Positions 9,249-18,117 of a DNA stretch of 64,000 nucleotides are shown here, piece after piece. Below the pieces are notes generated by a model. It was not told the origin of the DNA. It was given only the letters and a program-made list of their open reading frames with translations, and ran no database searches. Numbering within the stretch: position 1 is the stretch's first letter; each line of letters starts with the position of its first letter. Both the position numbers and the translations under genes were made by a program. Location: assembly GCA_017473115.1 (NCBI GenBank), contig JAFUNC010000010.1, positions 86,911 to 150,910 on the forward strand. The letters run 5' to 3'. The DNA is from Lachnospiraceae bacterium. Its GTDB lineage: Bacteria > Bacillota > Clostridia > Lachnospirales > Lachnospiraceae.

Positions 9249-11306
9249 TTATGATAACTTGAAGATTTCAAGTTCACGGGTTAAGTCGTCGGACATATTC
9301 TTAAGTTTCTGCGAAGCATCTTCAACAGCCTGCATAGCGTCGTTCATTGTCTGTGCGGCTTCGATTGTTCCGTTAGTAGAAGCTGCATACTGCTGTGATA
9401 CTGCAGAAAGGTCTGAAATAACATCCAAAATAACATCTCGAGACTTTCTTAATTCGTTCATACCATTGGTAATATTTCCGATATTTACAAGGGAGTTATC
9501 CACTCCGTTTGCTACAGCACTGAACTTATCAATTGTCATATCTAATTTTTCGCGCTGTTCGGAAATTTTAACTTTTACATCATCCATGTAACTTACCATT
9601 AAGTTGGACTGGTCTAACAGTGCATTGATAATTTTTTCGATTTCGGTTGCATTGTTACCGGACTGTGCGGCAAGTTTGGAAATCTGTTCTGCTACAACTG
9701 CGAAACCACGTCCTGCATCACCCGCGTGGGCAGCCTCAATACTTGCGTTAATAGAAAGTAAATCGGTTTCGTCTGAAATGGATTGAATCATTGCGATTGC
9801 GGTTCTGATTTCCTGTACGGAAGAGTTTGTAATCTCAATCTGAGTAGCAATCTTTTCGATAGAATCAATCATTTCTTCGTTAGAAGCATTTAATTCGTTA
9901 ATAATGTTTGTAGACGCTTTTTCTGCCTCGGCCATCTGTGAAGCGGCTTCTGTTAAGGAAGTAACATCTTCTGAAATACTGTCAATCTGGTCACCGATGT
10001 TGGAAACCTGAATTGCTGCTACGGATGTTTGATCTGCCTGATCTGCAGCGCCCTTTGAAATAAATTCCACGGAATCATATAAGCCGGATACGTTTTCTAC
10101 GGTATCCTGTGATAAATGCATCAAATCTTCGGAAGAAAGTGCGAGGTCATCAGCAGATGCCTTGATGTTAGTAACAATACCTTTTAATTCTTCCTGCAAT
10201 GAATAGGAGATTGCATACATATCACCTAATTCATCGTCGCGCTTGAGATATTTTAATTTGGCACGTTGTCTTAAATCACCGGTAGAAACAATTTCAAGGA
10301 AGTTCTTGGTTCTAACCATATTCTTTGACATGCTGTTGGAAATCACGACGATTAAAACAACACATGCTACGGAAATTAAAAGTGCCCATAATGTAATCTT
10401 ACTTGTTTCTGCTTTAATCTGTGCTTCGACTTCGGCTGCGGGTTTTCCGGAGAAAATACAACCAACGATTGTTCCGTCTGAGTTAATCAGGGGCTTGAAA
10501 TATCCATAATACTGTACTTCCTGAAGCATGAAGTCTGTACGGAATACTTCGTTTCCTGCCATTACTTCGTTTAAGATGTCTTCGGGCATATGTTTGTTAC
10601 CGGTAATACGTCCGCCGGCTAATTCGCCGTTTAACATTCTTTTCACCGAAGTGATAATAACGCGGTCGCCAAAGTAGTAAGAACTGTCGAAACCGGTATT
10701 ATCTTTAAGTGAGTCGAACAAAGCAGTATCATTAAGAACTGTGCCACCTTTGTAAAGTTTACCGTCCTGACCCATTGTGTAGTCGCCTTCGTACAAAGTG
10801 GAGTAGGTTTCCTCCAAGGAAGTTGCAACGATTTTTAAGGAACCTTCAATTTCTTTCTCTAAGTTTGAAGTTAAGATGTTCGAACTTATGGAAGAAATAA
10901 CGATTACCAAAACAATGAGAGGAATGATACACATTACTGCCAAACGTCTCGAGAAGTTCATAAAGTGGAATTTCTTACGCTTGCCAAGGATTGATTTGGC
11001 TTTCTCGTCGTCGCTCATGGCAACTTTAGGAGTCTTTTCTTTCTTCTGTTTCGGTGTTTTCTCCTTCTTTTCTTTGGAAGCCTTTTCTTTCTTAGGTTTT
11101 TTAGCCTTTTTTCCTTTCTTCTCTGTCTGAAGTTCCGGAAGATTTTCTGAGATATCTGATGAAACAGTGTATTCTTCTGCAAGAGCAACTGCTTCTTCGG
11201 CACTGTCAACATAACCCTCTTCTGTGACAGCATTTTCTGATGCGGCGAATTCGTTTAATACAACTTCTTCGACATCAGGAGTTAAGTTTTCATAATTATT
11301 GTCCAT
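9249..11306 (-). CDS. Methyl-accepting chemotaxis protein with long cytoplasmic N-terminus
   Basis: 685-residue transmembrane chemoreceptor. The signalling domain has the conserved tip SISDETDLLSINASIEAA (about 509-526) and AGDAGRGFAVVAEQI, which contact CheA/CheW. Membrane helices are near 122-143 and 304-323; between them lies an extracellular single-Cache-like sensor domain with YYFGDRVIITS and YYGYFKPL. Unusually, the first helix is preceded by about 115 cytoplasmic residues: an acidic part (1-60) and a lysine-rich tract of KKEK/KKAKK repeats (62-94). Most chemoreceptors begin only a few residues before the first helix. The start ATG has an AGGAG site. It is a single gene; the ligand is unknown. 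Confidence 0.9.
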   Translation of the reverse strand: MDNNYENLTPDVEEVVLNEFAASENAVTEEGYVDSAEEAVALAEEYTVSSDISENLPELQTEKKGKKAKKPKKEKASKEKKEKTPKQKKEKTPKVAMSDDEKAKSILGKRKKFHFMNFSRRLAVMCIIPLIVLVIVISSISSNILTSNLEKEIEGSLKIVATSLEETYSTLYEGDYTMGQDGKLYKGGTVLNDTALFDSLKDNTGFDSSYYFGDRVIITSVKRMLNGELAGGRITGNKHMPEDILNEVMAGNEVFRTDFMLQEVQYYGYFKPLINSDGTIVGCIFSGKPAAEVEAQIKAETSKITLWALLISVACVVLIVVISNSMSKNMVRTKNFLEIVSTGDLRQRAKLKYLKRDDELGDMYAISYSLQEELKGIVTNIKASADDLALSSEDLMHLSQDTVENVSGLYDSVEFISKGAADQADQTSVAAIQVSNIGDQIDSISEDVTSLTEAASQMAEAEKASTNIINELNASNEEMIDSIEKIATQIEITNSSVQEIRTAIAMIQSISDETDLLSINASIEAAHAGDAGRGFAVVAEQISKLAAQSGNNATEIEKIINALLDQSNLMVSYMDDVKVKISEQREKLDMTIDKFSAVANGVDNSLVNIGNITNGMNELRKSRDVILDVISDLSAVSQQYAASTNGTIEAAQTMNDAMQAVEDASQKLKNMSDDLTRELEIFKLS

Positions 11307-11485
11307 ATGGTGTCTCCTGTCCTATATGTATTCCCTTTTTGTAATAAAAGCGTATAAAAAACGCACATTACATCAACCATTTTCATCATACCACAATTCG
11401 ACAATATTTGCTAGAAAAATATACAAAAAATGTACGGAAATTATAAAAAAATTATACAAATAGACAAAAATGAAAGTTCGCCTTA

Positions 11486-11514
11486 TTGACACTATGAAAA
11501 AGTGCGGATAAGAT
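11486..11514 (+). promoter_or_regulatory. Promoter of the rRNA methyltransferase gene
   Basis: TTGACA at 11486-11491, 17 bp spacer, TAAGAT at 11509-11514, 32 bp before the start codon. Confidence 0.7.
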
Positions 11515-11546
11515 GTATAAGGAATTAGAAGGAAAAGGTATTTTTT

Positions 11547-12710
11547 ATGAAAAATTACAGTCGTTTTGAATTGATTGCGCCCTGCCATTTCGGTTTGGAA
11601 GCAGTATTAAAAAGAGAGATTACGGATTTGGGATATGAGATTGCTGAGGTAATGGACGGCAGGGTCACTTTTTATGGTGATGAGCAAGCCATTTGCTACG
11701 GCAATGTCTTTTTGCGCACTGCAGAGCGTATTTTGATTAAAGTAGGTAGTTTCCATGCGGAAACCTTTGAGGAGTTATTTGAGGGCACTAAAAATCTGCC
11801 CTGGGAAGAATACATTCCGAAAGACGGTAAGTTTGGCGTGGCTAAGGCTGCCAGTGTAAAGAGCAAACTGTTCAGCCCTTCCGATATACAGTCCATTATG
11901 AAAAAAGCCATGGTGGAGCGAATGAAAGAAAGGTACCGCTTAGAGTGGTTTCCGGAGACCGGGGATAACTTTCCGGTGAGAGTTTTTATCCTGAAAGATG
12001 AAGTGACGGTGGGATTGGATACTACCGGTGAATCGCTTCATAAAAGAGGATACCGTAAATTGACTGCAAAGGCACCTATCGCTGAGAATCTTGCTGCATC
12101 TTTAATTATGCTGACACCGTGGAAAAAGGACAGAATCCTTGTGGATCCGTTTTGCGGAAGCGGCACCATTCCCATTGAGGCGGCATTGATGGCGGCTAAT
12201 GTGGCTCCGGGTATGAATCGGGAGTTTTTAGCGGAGAATTGGAGCCATTTAATACCGAAAAAGCATTGGTATGACTGTCTGGATGAAGCCAATGAACTGG
12301 TTGATTACAATGTGGAAACCGATATCCAGGGATATGATATTGATGAAAAAATGACTAAAACTGCAAGAGAAAATGCAAAATTGGCGGGAGTGGACAAATT
12401 GATTCACTTCCAGACCAGGGCAGTGAAGGATTTGAGTCATCCGAAAAAGTACGGTTTTATCATTACCAATCCGCCTTACGGAGAACGTTTGGAAGAAAAA
12501 GCAGATTTGCCGCCTATTTATGAGGCTCTTGGCGAAAGATACAAAGCGTTGGATGCCTGGTCTATGTATTTGATTACTTCCTATGAGAATGCGGAACGTG
12601 ATTTGGGTAAAAAAGCGGATAAAAACCGTAAAATCTATAACGGTATGATGAAAACTTATTTTTTACAGTATATGGGTCCGAAACCACCGAAAAGAACGGA
12701 CGGAAATTAA
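11547..12710 (+). CDS. THUMP-domain class I RNA methyltransferase (RlmL/YpsC family)
   Basis: 387-residue SAM-dependent methyltransferase, probably making N2-methylguanosine in 23S rRNA like the N-terminal half of RlmL. The N-terminal part (about 5-160) is a ferredoxin-like/THUMP RNA-binding region. The catalytic domain has motif I VDPFCGSGTIPIE (about 197-209), GYDIDEKM, and the NPPYGERL motif IV that positions the target base amine. The start ATG follows GAAGGAAAAGG and its own promoter. rdgB and a phosphodiesterase gene follow on the same strand. Assignment to RlmL rather than a tRNA-modifying relative is inferred. Confidence 0.85.
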   Translation: MKNYSRFELIAPCHFGLEAVLKREITDLGYEIAEVMDGRVTFYGDEQAICYGNVFLRTAERILIKVGSFHAETFEELFEGTKNLPWEEYIPKDGKFGVAKAASVKSKLFSPSDIQSIMKKAMVERMKERYRLEWFPETGDNFPVRVFILKDEVTVGLDTTGESLHKRGYRKLTAKAPIAENLAASLIMLTPWKKDRILVDPFCGSGTIPIEAALMAANVAPGMNREFLAENWSHLIPKKHWYDCLDEANELVDYNVETDIQGYDIDEKMTKTARENAKLAGVDKLIHFQTRAVKDLSHPKKYGFIITNPPYGERLEEKADLPPIYEALGERYKALDAWSMYLITSYENAERDLGKKADKNRKIYNGMMKTYFLQYMGPKPPKRTDGN

Positions 12711-12800
12711 GAGTAGCCTTATAACGTCATAAAATGACACTGTAGTTATGATCGGGATACAAGCGAAAAGAATATTGATAAGAAAGAATGAGTATAAGAG

Positions 12801-13388
12801 ATGAAAATTATAATTGCTACCGGAAATGCCGGAAAGATGAAAGAAATTAAATCTATATTTAATAATTCTGAATATGAAGTGGTATCCATGAAGGAAGAAG
12901 GCATTATTGCGGATGTGGACGAGAATGGTACTACTTTTGAGGAAAATGCTTTGATTAAGGCAAGAGAGATTGCGAAGTTAAGCGGTCATATTGTACTTGC
13001 CGATGATTCCGGATTGGAAGTGGATTATTTGAACAAAGAACCCGGAATTTATTCTGCAAGATATATGGGCGAAGATACACCGTATTCTGTCAAAAATGCA
13101 AGTTTAATTGCAAGATTGGATGGCGTAGACTTTGAAAAACGTACTGCACGATTTGTATGTGCGGTGGCAGCGGTTTATCCGGACGGAAAAGAGTTGGTGG
13201 TTCGTGAGACGATGGAAGGCTATATCGGATATGAAGAAAAGGGAAGCAATGGTTTTGGCTATGATCCTATCTTTTATTTAAAAGAGTTTGATAAAACCAG
13301 TGCGGAAATTTCATTGGAAGAGAAAAACCAAATCAGTCACCGTGGTAAGGCTTTTCGCGCAATTAAGGCTTTGATGGAAGAAGCATAA
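12801..13388 (+). CDS. rdgB: Non-canonical purine NTP pyrophosphatase (XTP/dITP diphosphatase)
   Basis: Removes deaminated nucleotides such as ITP, dITP and XTP from the pool by releasing pyrophosphate. The 195 residues match the Ham1/RdgB family from end to end: IATGNAGKMKEI at the N-terminus for nucleotide binding, LADDSGLEVDYLN with catalytic acidic residues, PGIYSARYMGE, GFGYDPIFY, and SHRGKAFRA at the C-terminus. The ribosome site is weak. The next gene, 74 bp on, is a YfcE-type phosphodiesterase, a pairing also seen in Bacillus (ysnA-ysnB). Confidence 0.95.
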   Translation: MKIIIATGNAGKMKEIKSIFNNSEYEVVSMKEEGIIADVDENGTTFEENALIKAREIAKLSGHIVLADDSGLEVDYLNKEPGIYSARYMGEDTPYSVKNASLIARLDGVDFEKRTARFVCAVAAVYPDGKELVVRETMEGYIGYEEKGSNGFGYDPIFYLKEFDKTSAEISLEEKNQISHRGKAFRAIKALMEEA

Positions 13389-13462
13389 AACATTGATTTA
13401 TAAGGGGCTGTGCGGTTTTTAAGTTGTTTTAAAATGACCGCGCTGCTTGAAAAGGTGATAAT

Positions 13463-13954
13463 GTGAAGATTTTGATATGTAGTGATACTCATCGGGTCAA
13501 TGACAACTTTTATACGGTTTTGGAGCAGGAAGTTCCCTTGGATTTGATTATTCATTGCGGAGATGCGGAAGGTACCGAGTGCGAAATGGAAGCGATAGCA
13601 GGGTGCGATTTCGAAGTGGTCAGCGGAAATAATGATTTCTTTACCATTTTACCGAAAGAACGCGTTCTGGATATTGCCGGAAATAAAATTCTGGTGACAC
13701 ACGGGCATTATTACAGTGTGTCTGCAGGATATGAGCGTTTGGCGGAAGAGGCGGCATCAAGAGGCTGTAATATGGCGTTTTTCGGCCATACGCATTTGCC
13801 ATATATGGGTGAAATGAACGGCGTATTTCTGGTGAATCCGGGCAGTCTTACTTATCCGAGACAGTTTGGGCGGATTCCTACCTATGTTATTATGGAAGTA
13901 GACGAGAAGGGCGAGGTTCATTTTACGCAGCGTAGCGTAGGAGGAGACGAGTAA
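13463..13954 (+). CDS. YfcE/YsnB-type metallophosphoesterase
   Basis: 163-residue calcineurin-like phosphodiesterase with a full set of metal-binding motifs: SDTH (8-11), HCGD, GNND, THGH and GHTH. The start is GTG, seven bases after AAAGGTG. Family members hydrolyse phosphodiesters in vitro; the cellular substrate is not known. Lying just downstream of rdgB, it probably shares its transcript. Confidence 0.9.
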   Translation: MKILICSDTHRVNDNFYTVLEQEVPLDLIIHCGDAEGTECEMEAIAGCDFEVVSGNNDFFTILPKERVLDIAGNKILVTHGHYYSVSAGYERLAEEAASRGCNMAFFGHTHLPYMGEMNGVFLVNPGSLTYPRQFGRIPTYVIMEVDEKGEVHFTQRSVGGDE

Positions 13955-14007
13955 AAGCGAATTTTTGGCAAAGTGGCCAAAACCGTCAAATCGAAGGGGA
14001 ATGAAGA

Positions 14008-14838
14008 ATGTCCAAATTATATGAAAAATTATCAAGTATCATCGAATACGAACCGGATAAAGAGGAAGAGATTAAAACAGATAAACTCTGTAATAATTTG
14101 CGGGTAACAGCAAATGTTCTTCGTGTTGTTATTAATCTGTTGGGAATTGCGACAATTTGCTGTATATTCGCAGATATCATATGGGTCTTTTGGGTATTTA
14201 TGATTTTTACTGTCACAAGTCTTGTCCTTTTTGCGCGGTATCGGAAAAAGAGTGTCTTTCAAATTACCAATCTGCTTAACGAATGTGAAATAAACAAGGC
14301 GCTGACGGCATATATGGTATTAGCGAAATATGATAAGGGTGAAATTAAAAAAGCAGCATCTCTCTTGACAAATGTGGCATTTATGCTTTTTTACCTGGGA
14401 AAAAGGCAAGAGGCAAAGGATGTAGCGGCGGTAATCGGTAAATATTGTGATACGCCGGACGGAAACGGTGGCCGCATTTCTGTATTGGCAATGATCGCAG
14501 GTTATGAAAAAGACTTAGAGACGGTTAAGAACTGCATAAGTGAAATGGAGGCGCTCAGAGCCGGTAAAAAGACACCTTATACCACTATGGCATATGAGAT
14601 TATATCTCAATACCCTTTGATTATTGATGCGGAAGAGCGGGGCGATTATGCCAAGGCGCTGGAACTTCTGCCCATAAAAGAAGAATATTCTACGCTTAAG
14701 CAAGTAAATATAAACTATCGTTTGCATAAAATTGCCGCAGCTGCCGGTATGGAAGAAGAAGCTACCAAGCATCGCGAATATGTAGTGGAAAACGGCGGAG
14801 ATACTTTCTATAAAAGCGAGTTGGAAGATTTTAATTAA
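14008..14838 (+). CDS. Hypothetical membrane protein with helical-repeat tail
   Basis: 276 residues; family not recognised. Two hydrophobic helices (about 38-57 and 59-75) follow a charged cytoplasmic N-terminus, and the rest is a soluble alpha-helical region with TPR-like pairs such as AFMLFYLGKRQEA and AEERGDYAKALELL. This suggests a membrane-anchored protein-interaction scaffold. AAGGGG precedes the start. It lies 53 bp after the phosphodiesterase gene and may be co-transcribed. A GC-rich hairpin without a T run follows at 14853-14879. Confidence 0.7.
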   Translation: MSKLYEKLSSIIEYEPDKEEEIKTDKLCNNLRVTANVLRVVINLLGIATICCIFADIIWVFWVFMIFTVTSLVLFARYRKKSVFQITNLLNECEINKALTAYMVLAKYDKGEIKKAASLLTNVAFMLFYLGKRQEAKDVAAVIGKYCDTPDGNGGRISVLAMIAGYEKDLETVKNCISEMEALRAGKKTPYTTMAYEIISQYPLIIDAEERGDYAKALELLPIKEEYSTLKQVNINYRLHKIAAAAGMEEEATKHREYVVENGGDTFYKSELEDFN

Positions 14839-14910
14839 GCTGTGAACTGTGAGCGTTGCCCCGATTAAACGGGGCACGCAGAATTAAAATAAAAAAATTA
14901 AAAAAAGATG

Positions 14911-14939
14911 TTGACAATTTAATCAACATTGCATATAAT
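14911..14939 (+). promoter_or_regulatory. Consensus promoter of the tRNA genes
   Basis: Exact TTGACA (14911-14916), 17 bp spacer, exact TATAAT (14934-14939), ending 42 bp before tRNA-Pro. A perfect match to the housekeeping sigma consensus, as expected for stable RNA genes. Confidence 0.92.
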
Positions 14940-14981
14940 AACACTTGCGTCAAGACGAAGCGCACTGGTCGATACAGACTA

Positions 14982-15055
14982 CGGGGTGTGGCTCAGTTTG
15001 GTAGAGCACCTGGTTTGGGACCAGGGGGTCGCAGGTTCGAATCCTGTCACCCCGA
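14982..15055 (+). tRNA. tRNA-Pro (anticodon TGG)
   Basis: Acceptor stem CGGGGTG / CACCCCG, D arm GCTCAGTTTGGTAGAGC, anticodon stem CCTGG/CCAGG with loop TTTGGGA giving TGG, and T arm GCAGG-TTCGAAT-CCTGT. The 3' CCA is not encoded. Cotranscribed with tRNA-Gly 22 bp downstream. Confidence 0.96.
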
Positions 15056-15077
15056 GTACAATTTCATATTTTTACAT

Positions 15078-15148
15078 GCGGGTGTAGTTCAATGGTAGAA
15101 CATCAGCCTTCCAAGCTGAATACGTGGGTTCGATTCCCATCACCCGCT
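15078..15148 (+). tRNA. tRNA-Gly (anticodon TCC)
   Basis: Acceptor GCGGGTG / CACCCGC, anticodon stem TCAGC/GCTGA with loop CTTCCAA giving TCC, T arm GTGGG-TTCGATT-CCCAT. No CCA encoded. Its 3' end lies about 105 bp from the end of an integrase gene, so it is a candidate attachment site. Confidence 0.95.
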
Positions 15149-15159
15149 TTTTTATTTTG

Positions 15160-15197
15160 TTAGGGAAGTCTTTAAATTGAGGCTTCCCTAAATTTTT
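15160..15197 (+). terminator. Terminator of the tRNA operon
   Basis: Stem TTAGGGAAG / CTTCCCTAA (15160-15168, 15183-15191) followed by ATTTTTT. Confidence 0.85.
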
Positions 15198-15254
15198 TGC
15201 AATTATTATTTTTGTGGTACGTTTTGGTACGAAAAAGTTTTAAACTTATAAAAG

Positions 15255-16634
15255 TTAGAGTTGCAAGGCTTTATCGATTGCTAATGCCTGTTCTTCTTTG
15301 GTTCTTCTTTCAAAGGAATAGAAGGTAAAAGTTGTTGAAATATCTTTATGTCCTGCAAATCTTTGAACGGTTCGGTTATTAATATCGGGACAGTCTAATA
15401 AAGTTGAGATACATGTTTTTCTGCATTTATGTGGACTCTTTGTTATGATATCAAGCCGTGCACACAATTTCCGGAGTTTTCTGTCTGCTGCGTTGTAACT
15501 TAATCTGTAACCATAGTCAGGATTCGAACTCTGAAAAATCCATTCTGCCTCTAATCCGTGTTCTTCATTGTAGGATTTTACCTTATCTAAAATTTTATTT
15601 GCTTCGGTTGTTAAAGGGATGTCCCTATAACCGGCATTGGACTTTGTCCATTCTTTCACCATTTCGTTATTTGCCTGTCTCCGAATGTAAAGGCGATTAT
15701 GTCTGATATCGGTCCATTTTAGACCGCAACATTCGCCGATTCGCAAGCCTGTTTCAAAGAGAAACAGTATTTGTAAGCCTGCACTGGTTGGATGTTTTGT
15801 ATAACGAATCAGATCCTTTTCTACCATATCTTTAATTAGTTTTCGTTCGGTGTCAGTAAATACTTGTTCTTCATCAGCCGGCACCGGATTTGATACGATA
15901 AGACACTTATTGATTTTCTTCTTGGCTCTTTGCCAAGTATTACATTCAAGAATGTGAATATCTTCATCGGTAGCATACTCAAAGCATTGATTTACAATGG
16001 AGAATATGCGATAAAACTTCTTTTTGTCGACCGGGTAGTGTTTTTTTAAGAGTGCTTCAGCCCATTCTCGTAGTTCCAAGGAGGTAATTTGAGCAATCGG
16101 CTTTGCTATAATGGTTTTGCTTATTGGTTCTTCTTGATAATAAGCCTTCCATGCAGCCTTGATGCGCTTGATATTGTCGTAGTTTGCCGGAGTTTCCTTC
16201 CATTGAAGCCATTTAGGAAAAATGTCTCTGAGTGATATTATTTTGTCTTTGTCAATGTACCAGTTGACTAGTGCATTCCATAAACTCTCTTCACTACAAC
16301 GCCGGAATTTACGTTTGCCGTTTGGGGAAGCAATATCATCCACAACCGTAAACCATCCGCTTTTTGTTGTGTGGTAGACCGGATAAGGATGTATACACTT
16401 TACATGCTGTATTTTTTTTGCAATAGAAATTATATTTATCGTTTCTACATCAATCATACGCTGTAGAAAATTTTCGCAAAGCATGTGATTGTAAATGTTT
16501 AGATATTCATAGTTATCGATAAATTTTTCTGTTGCGAAGTTAATTTGAAAATAATTTTTGTTCTTTTCCTTTGAGATTATTTCAGGAACAGAAGTTGTTC
16601 TTTCGGGGGAAAAGAACGTTGTGAGATCATTCAT
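15255..16634 (-). CDS. Tyrosine recombinase/integrase
   Basis: 459 residues. The C-terminal catalytic domain has all expected residues: R298 in ETGLRIGECC, K331 in TKSNAGYRDIP, H402/R405 in PHKCRK, H429 in AGHKD and the nucleophile Y439 in FTFYSF. The middle (about 133-235) is the helical core-binding domain, and the N-terminal 130 residues probably bind arm sites. The start has GGAGACA-type spacing after AAAGGAG. It ends next to tRNA-Gly, the usual place for a site-specific integrase. I found no copy of the tRNA 3' end further right, so element borders are uncertain. Confidence 0.92.
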   Translation of the reverse strand: MNDLTTFFSPERTTSVPEIISKEKNKNYFQINFATEKFIDNYEYLNIYNHMLCENFLQRMIDVETINIISIAKKIQHVKCIHPYPVYHTTKSGWFTVVDDIASPNGKRKFRRCSEESLWNALVNWYIDKDKIISLRDIFPKWLQWKETPANYDNIKRIKAAWKAYYQEEPISKTIIAKPIAQITSLELREWAEALLKKHYPVDKKKFYRIFSIVNQCFEYATDEDIHILECNTWQRAKKKINKCLIVSNPVPADEEQVFTDTERKLIKDMVEKDLIRYTKHPTSAGLQILFLFETGLRIGECCGLKWTDIRHNRLYIRRQANNEMVKEWTKSNAGYRDIPLTTEANKILDKVKSYNEEHGLEAEWIFQSSNPDYGYRLSYNAADRKLRKLCARLDIITKSPHKCRKTCISTLLDCPDINNRTVQRFAGHKDISTTFTFYSFERRTKEEQALAIDKALQL

Positions 16635-16672
16635 GTTTTGTCTCCTTTCGAAATAACATATTTTGTTGTATT

Positions 16673-16723
16673 AAAAAAAGTGCCAAAAGAAGACCATATA
16701 AAAATGATTTTTCTTTGACACTT
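16673..16723 (-). terminator. Terminator of the HNH nuclease gene
   Basis: On the minus strand AAGTGTCAAAGAA pairs with TTCTTTTGGCACTT (one bulge, one wobble) and is followed by seven T. It sits between the nuclease stop and the integrase start, so these two genes have separate transcripts. Confidence 0.75.
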
Positions 16724-16791
16724 ATTTCAAACATAAATTGTATGTGTGATATAAATCTGAATTGGCAAAAGGGTCAATTAAAAGTTAGCAA

Positions 16792-17676
16792 TTAATCATC
16801 CGATTCAACATTAGCATTATATATTTGCTTTAACCATAGTAAAACATCTTCAGAAACGAATTTGTTAATTTGCTTTTCTTTTAGAAAGTCTTTTTTGATT
16901 TTATATATTTCCTCGAGCATAAAAGCAATTTCTTCTGATGTGCCTAAATGAATTTTTCTATGGCAATAAGGGCATAAGTGTATAAAATTTTCGGCATTAT
17001 CAATTATATCTGCATATTTTTGATTGCCGGGAAAGTATTTCTTGGTGTGTTCAGGAACAAAATGGTGTTTTTCATAGTATTTCAGATTATTACTTCTTCT
17101 ATAAAATGAAAGTGGATCTTTGTTTGGATGTAAAATATCTTGAAAAAAACAAGGTGCTTCAAAATATTTAATTAAATCATCAAAATCTCCATTTTTATTA
17201 TTAGCAATTGAGTCTTCAATGTCATAATATAGTTGCTTTTTGTCCTCGTACAGAATCATAACATTTCCCCATCTTGCAGGAAAATTGTAATGAAGCATTA
17301 AACTTTCACGGTTGAACTTTTTGTAATCATTCAGTTCGATGGTCTGCAAATTATTAATAGCAAACGCATCTACGATTGTTTTCCTGTCGTCCCTATATAC
17401 TTTGCCTTCTTCCATCTTCTTTGTTTCTTCACAGACAGTACCTTTCAATAAGATACGTCTTTCTAATTTTGATGTGGCGGAGGGGAGATTAAAGTAATAG
17501 AAATAAATTATATCTCCAACTTTACAACCCTTATTTCCTTTGGTGCCGGTTTTCCATAGTATGCGTTTGTTTTCCTTGTATTCATCTTGCATTCTTTTAA
17601 AATCACATGTTAAAAAATCAGCATTTATAATATATACATTGTTGTTTGTTTCGGTTTTAAATTCATGTAGAATCAT
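16792..17676 (-). CDS. HNH endonuclease with possible PUA/EVE-like N-terminal domain
   Basis: 294 residues. The HNH module spans about 203-243: HHFVPEH, then NFIHLCPYCHRKIH, with a zinc CxxC (C235, C238) and catalytic histidines. The N-terminal part contains GCKVGDIIYFYYF and ILLKGTV (about 50-80), which resembles the EVE/PUA-like fold used to sense modified bases in type IV-like restriction proteins; this fold assignment is my inference. A good GGAGG site fixes the start. It lies beside an integrase, without a visible methyltransferase partner, which fits defence against phage carrying modified DNA. It could also be an intron-less homing-type nuclease. Confidence 0.75.
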   Translation of the reverse strand: MILHEFKTETNNNVYIINADFLTCDFKRMQDEYKENKRILWKTGTKGNKGCKVGDIIYFYYFNLPSATSKLERRILLKGTVCEETKKMEEGKVYRDDRKTIVDAFAINNLQTIELNDYKKFNRESLMLHYNFPARWGNVMILYEDKKQLYYDIEDSIANNKNGDFDDLIKYFEAPCFFQDILHPNKDPLSFYRRSNNLKYYEKHHFVPEHTKKYFPGNQKYADIIDNAENFIHLCPYCHRKIHLGTSEEIAFMLEEIYKIKKDFLKEKQINKFVSEDVLLWLKQIYNANVESDD

Positions 17677-18117
17677 TTTTTTTATCCTCCGTGTATCATA
17701 ATAATTTTTAAGTCTTGCTACCTGATGATATCTTCATTGCATCGCTTTCGCGACCGAACCATTCTGATTGTATTTCTTATTTCATTAACCGCATTGTAGC
17801 ATACCCTTTCTCTAAAAACTATATTTTTCAAAGAAATTATACGTGACAAAAGGAATTATTGCGTGTCGACGTATTCGGCTGGCAACTGTAAAAAATGTTG
17901 TTGAAAGTATACACAGATTATTGAAATGCATATGCGGATTGTTAAAAACACATCTAAATTATTAAAAACCATAAAACTTTTACAGAGATTACATTTCTTT
18001 TTGATTCCCCCGAGCGTAAAATGCAGGCTAACACAAATTCGGAAGTGTAAAAATCGGAAATGGTTTTTATACGGTATGCCGTATTAAATTGTGAGAAACA
18101 AAAAAGGAGGAACGAAG
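17677..18117. other. Intergenic region with dyad upstream of the paralogue pair
   Basis: 441 bp, AT-rich, between the divergent HNH gene and the paralogue pair. No gene supported. It contains minus-strand TATAAT (17836-17841) and TACAAT candidates without good -35 boxes, and a dyad ATACGG-N4-CCGTAT at 18069-18084 just upstream of the 18118 gene that could be an operator. Confidence 0.4.

Noticed and set aside
14853-14879. GC-rich hairpin GCCCCG/CGGGGC as terminator
   Set aside because: No T run follows on the plus strand and the only T-rich side lies before it on the minus strand, so it cannot be called an intrinsic terminator.
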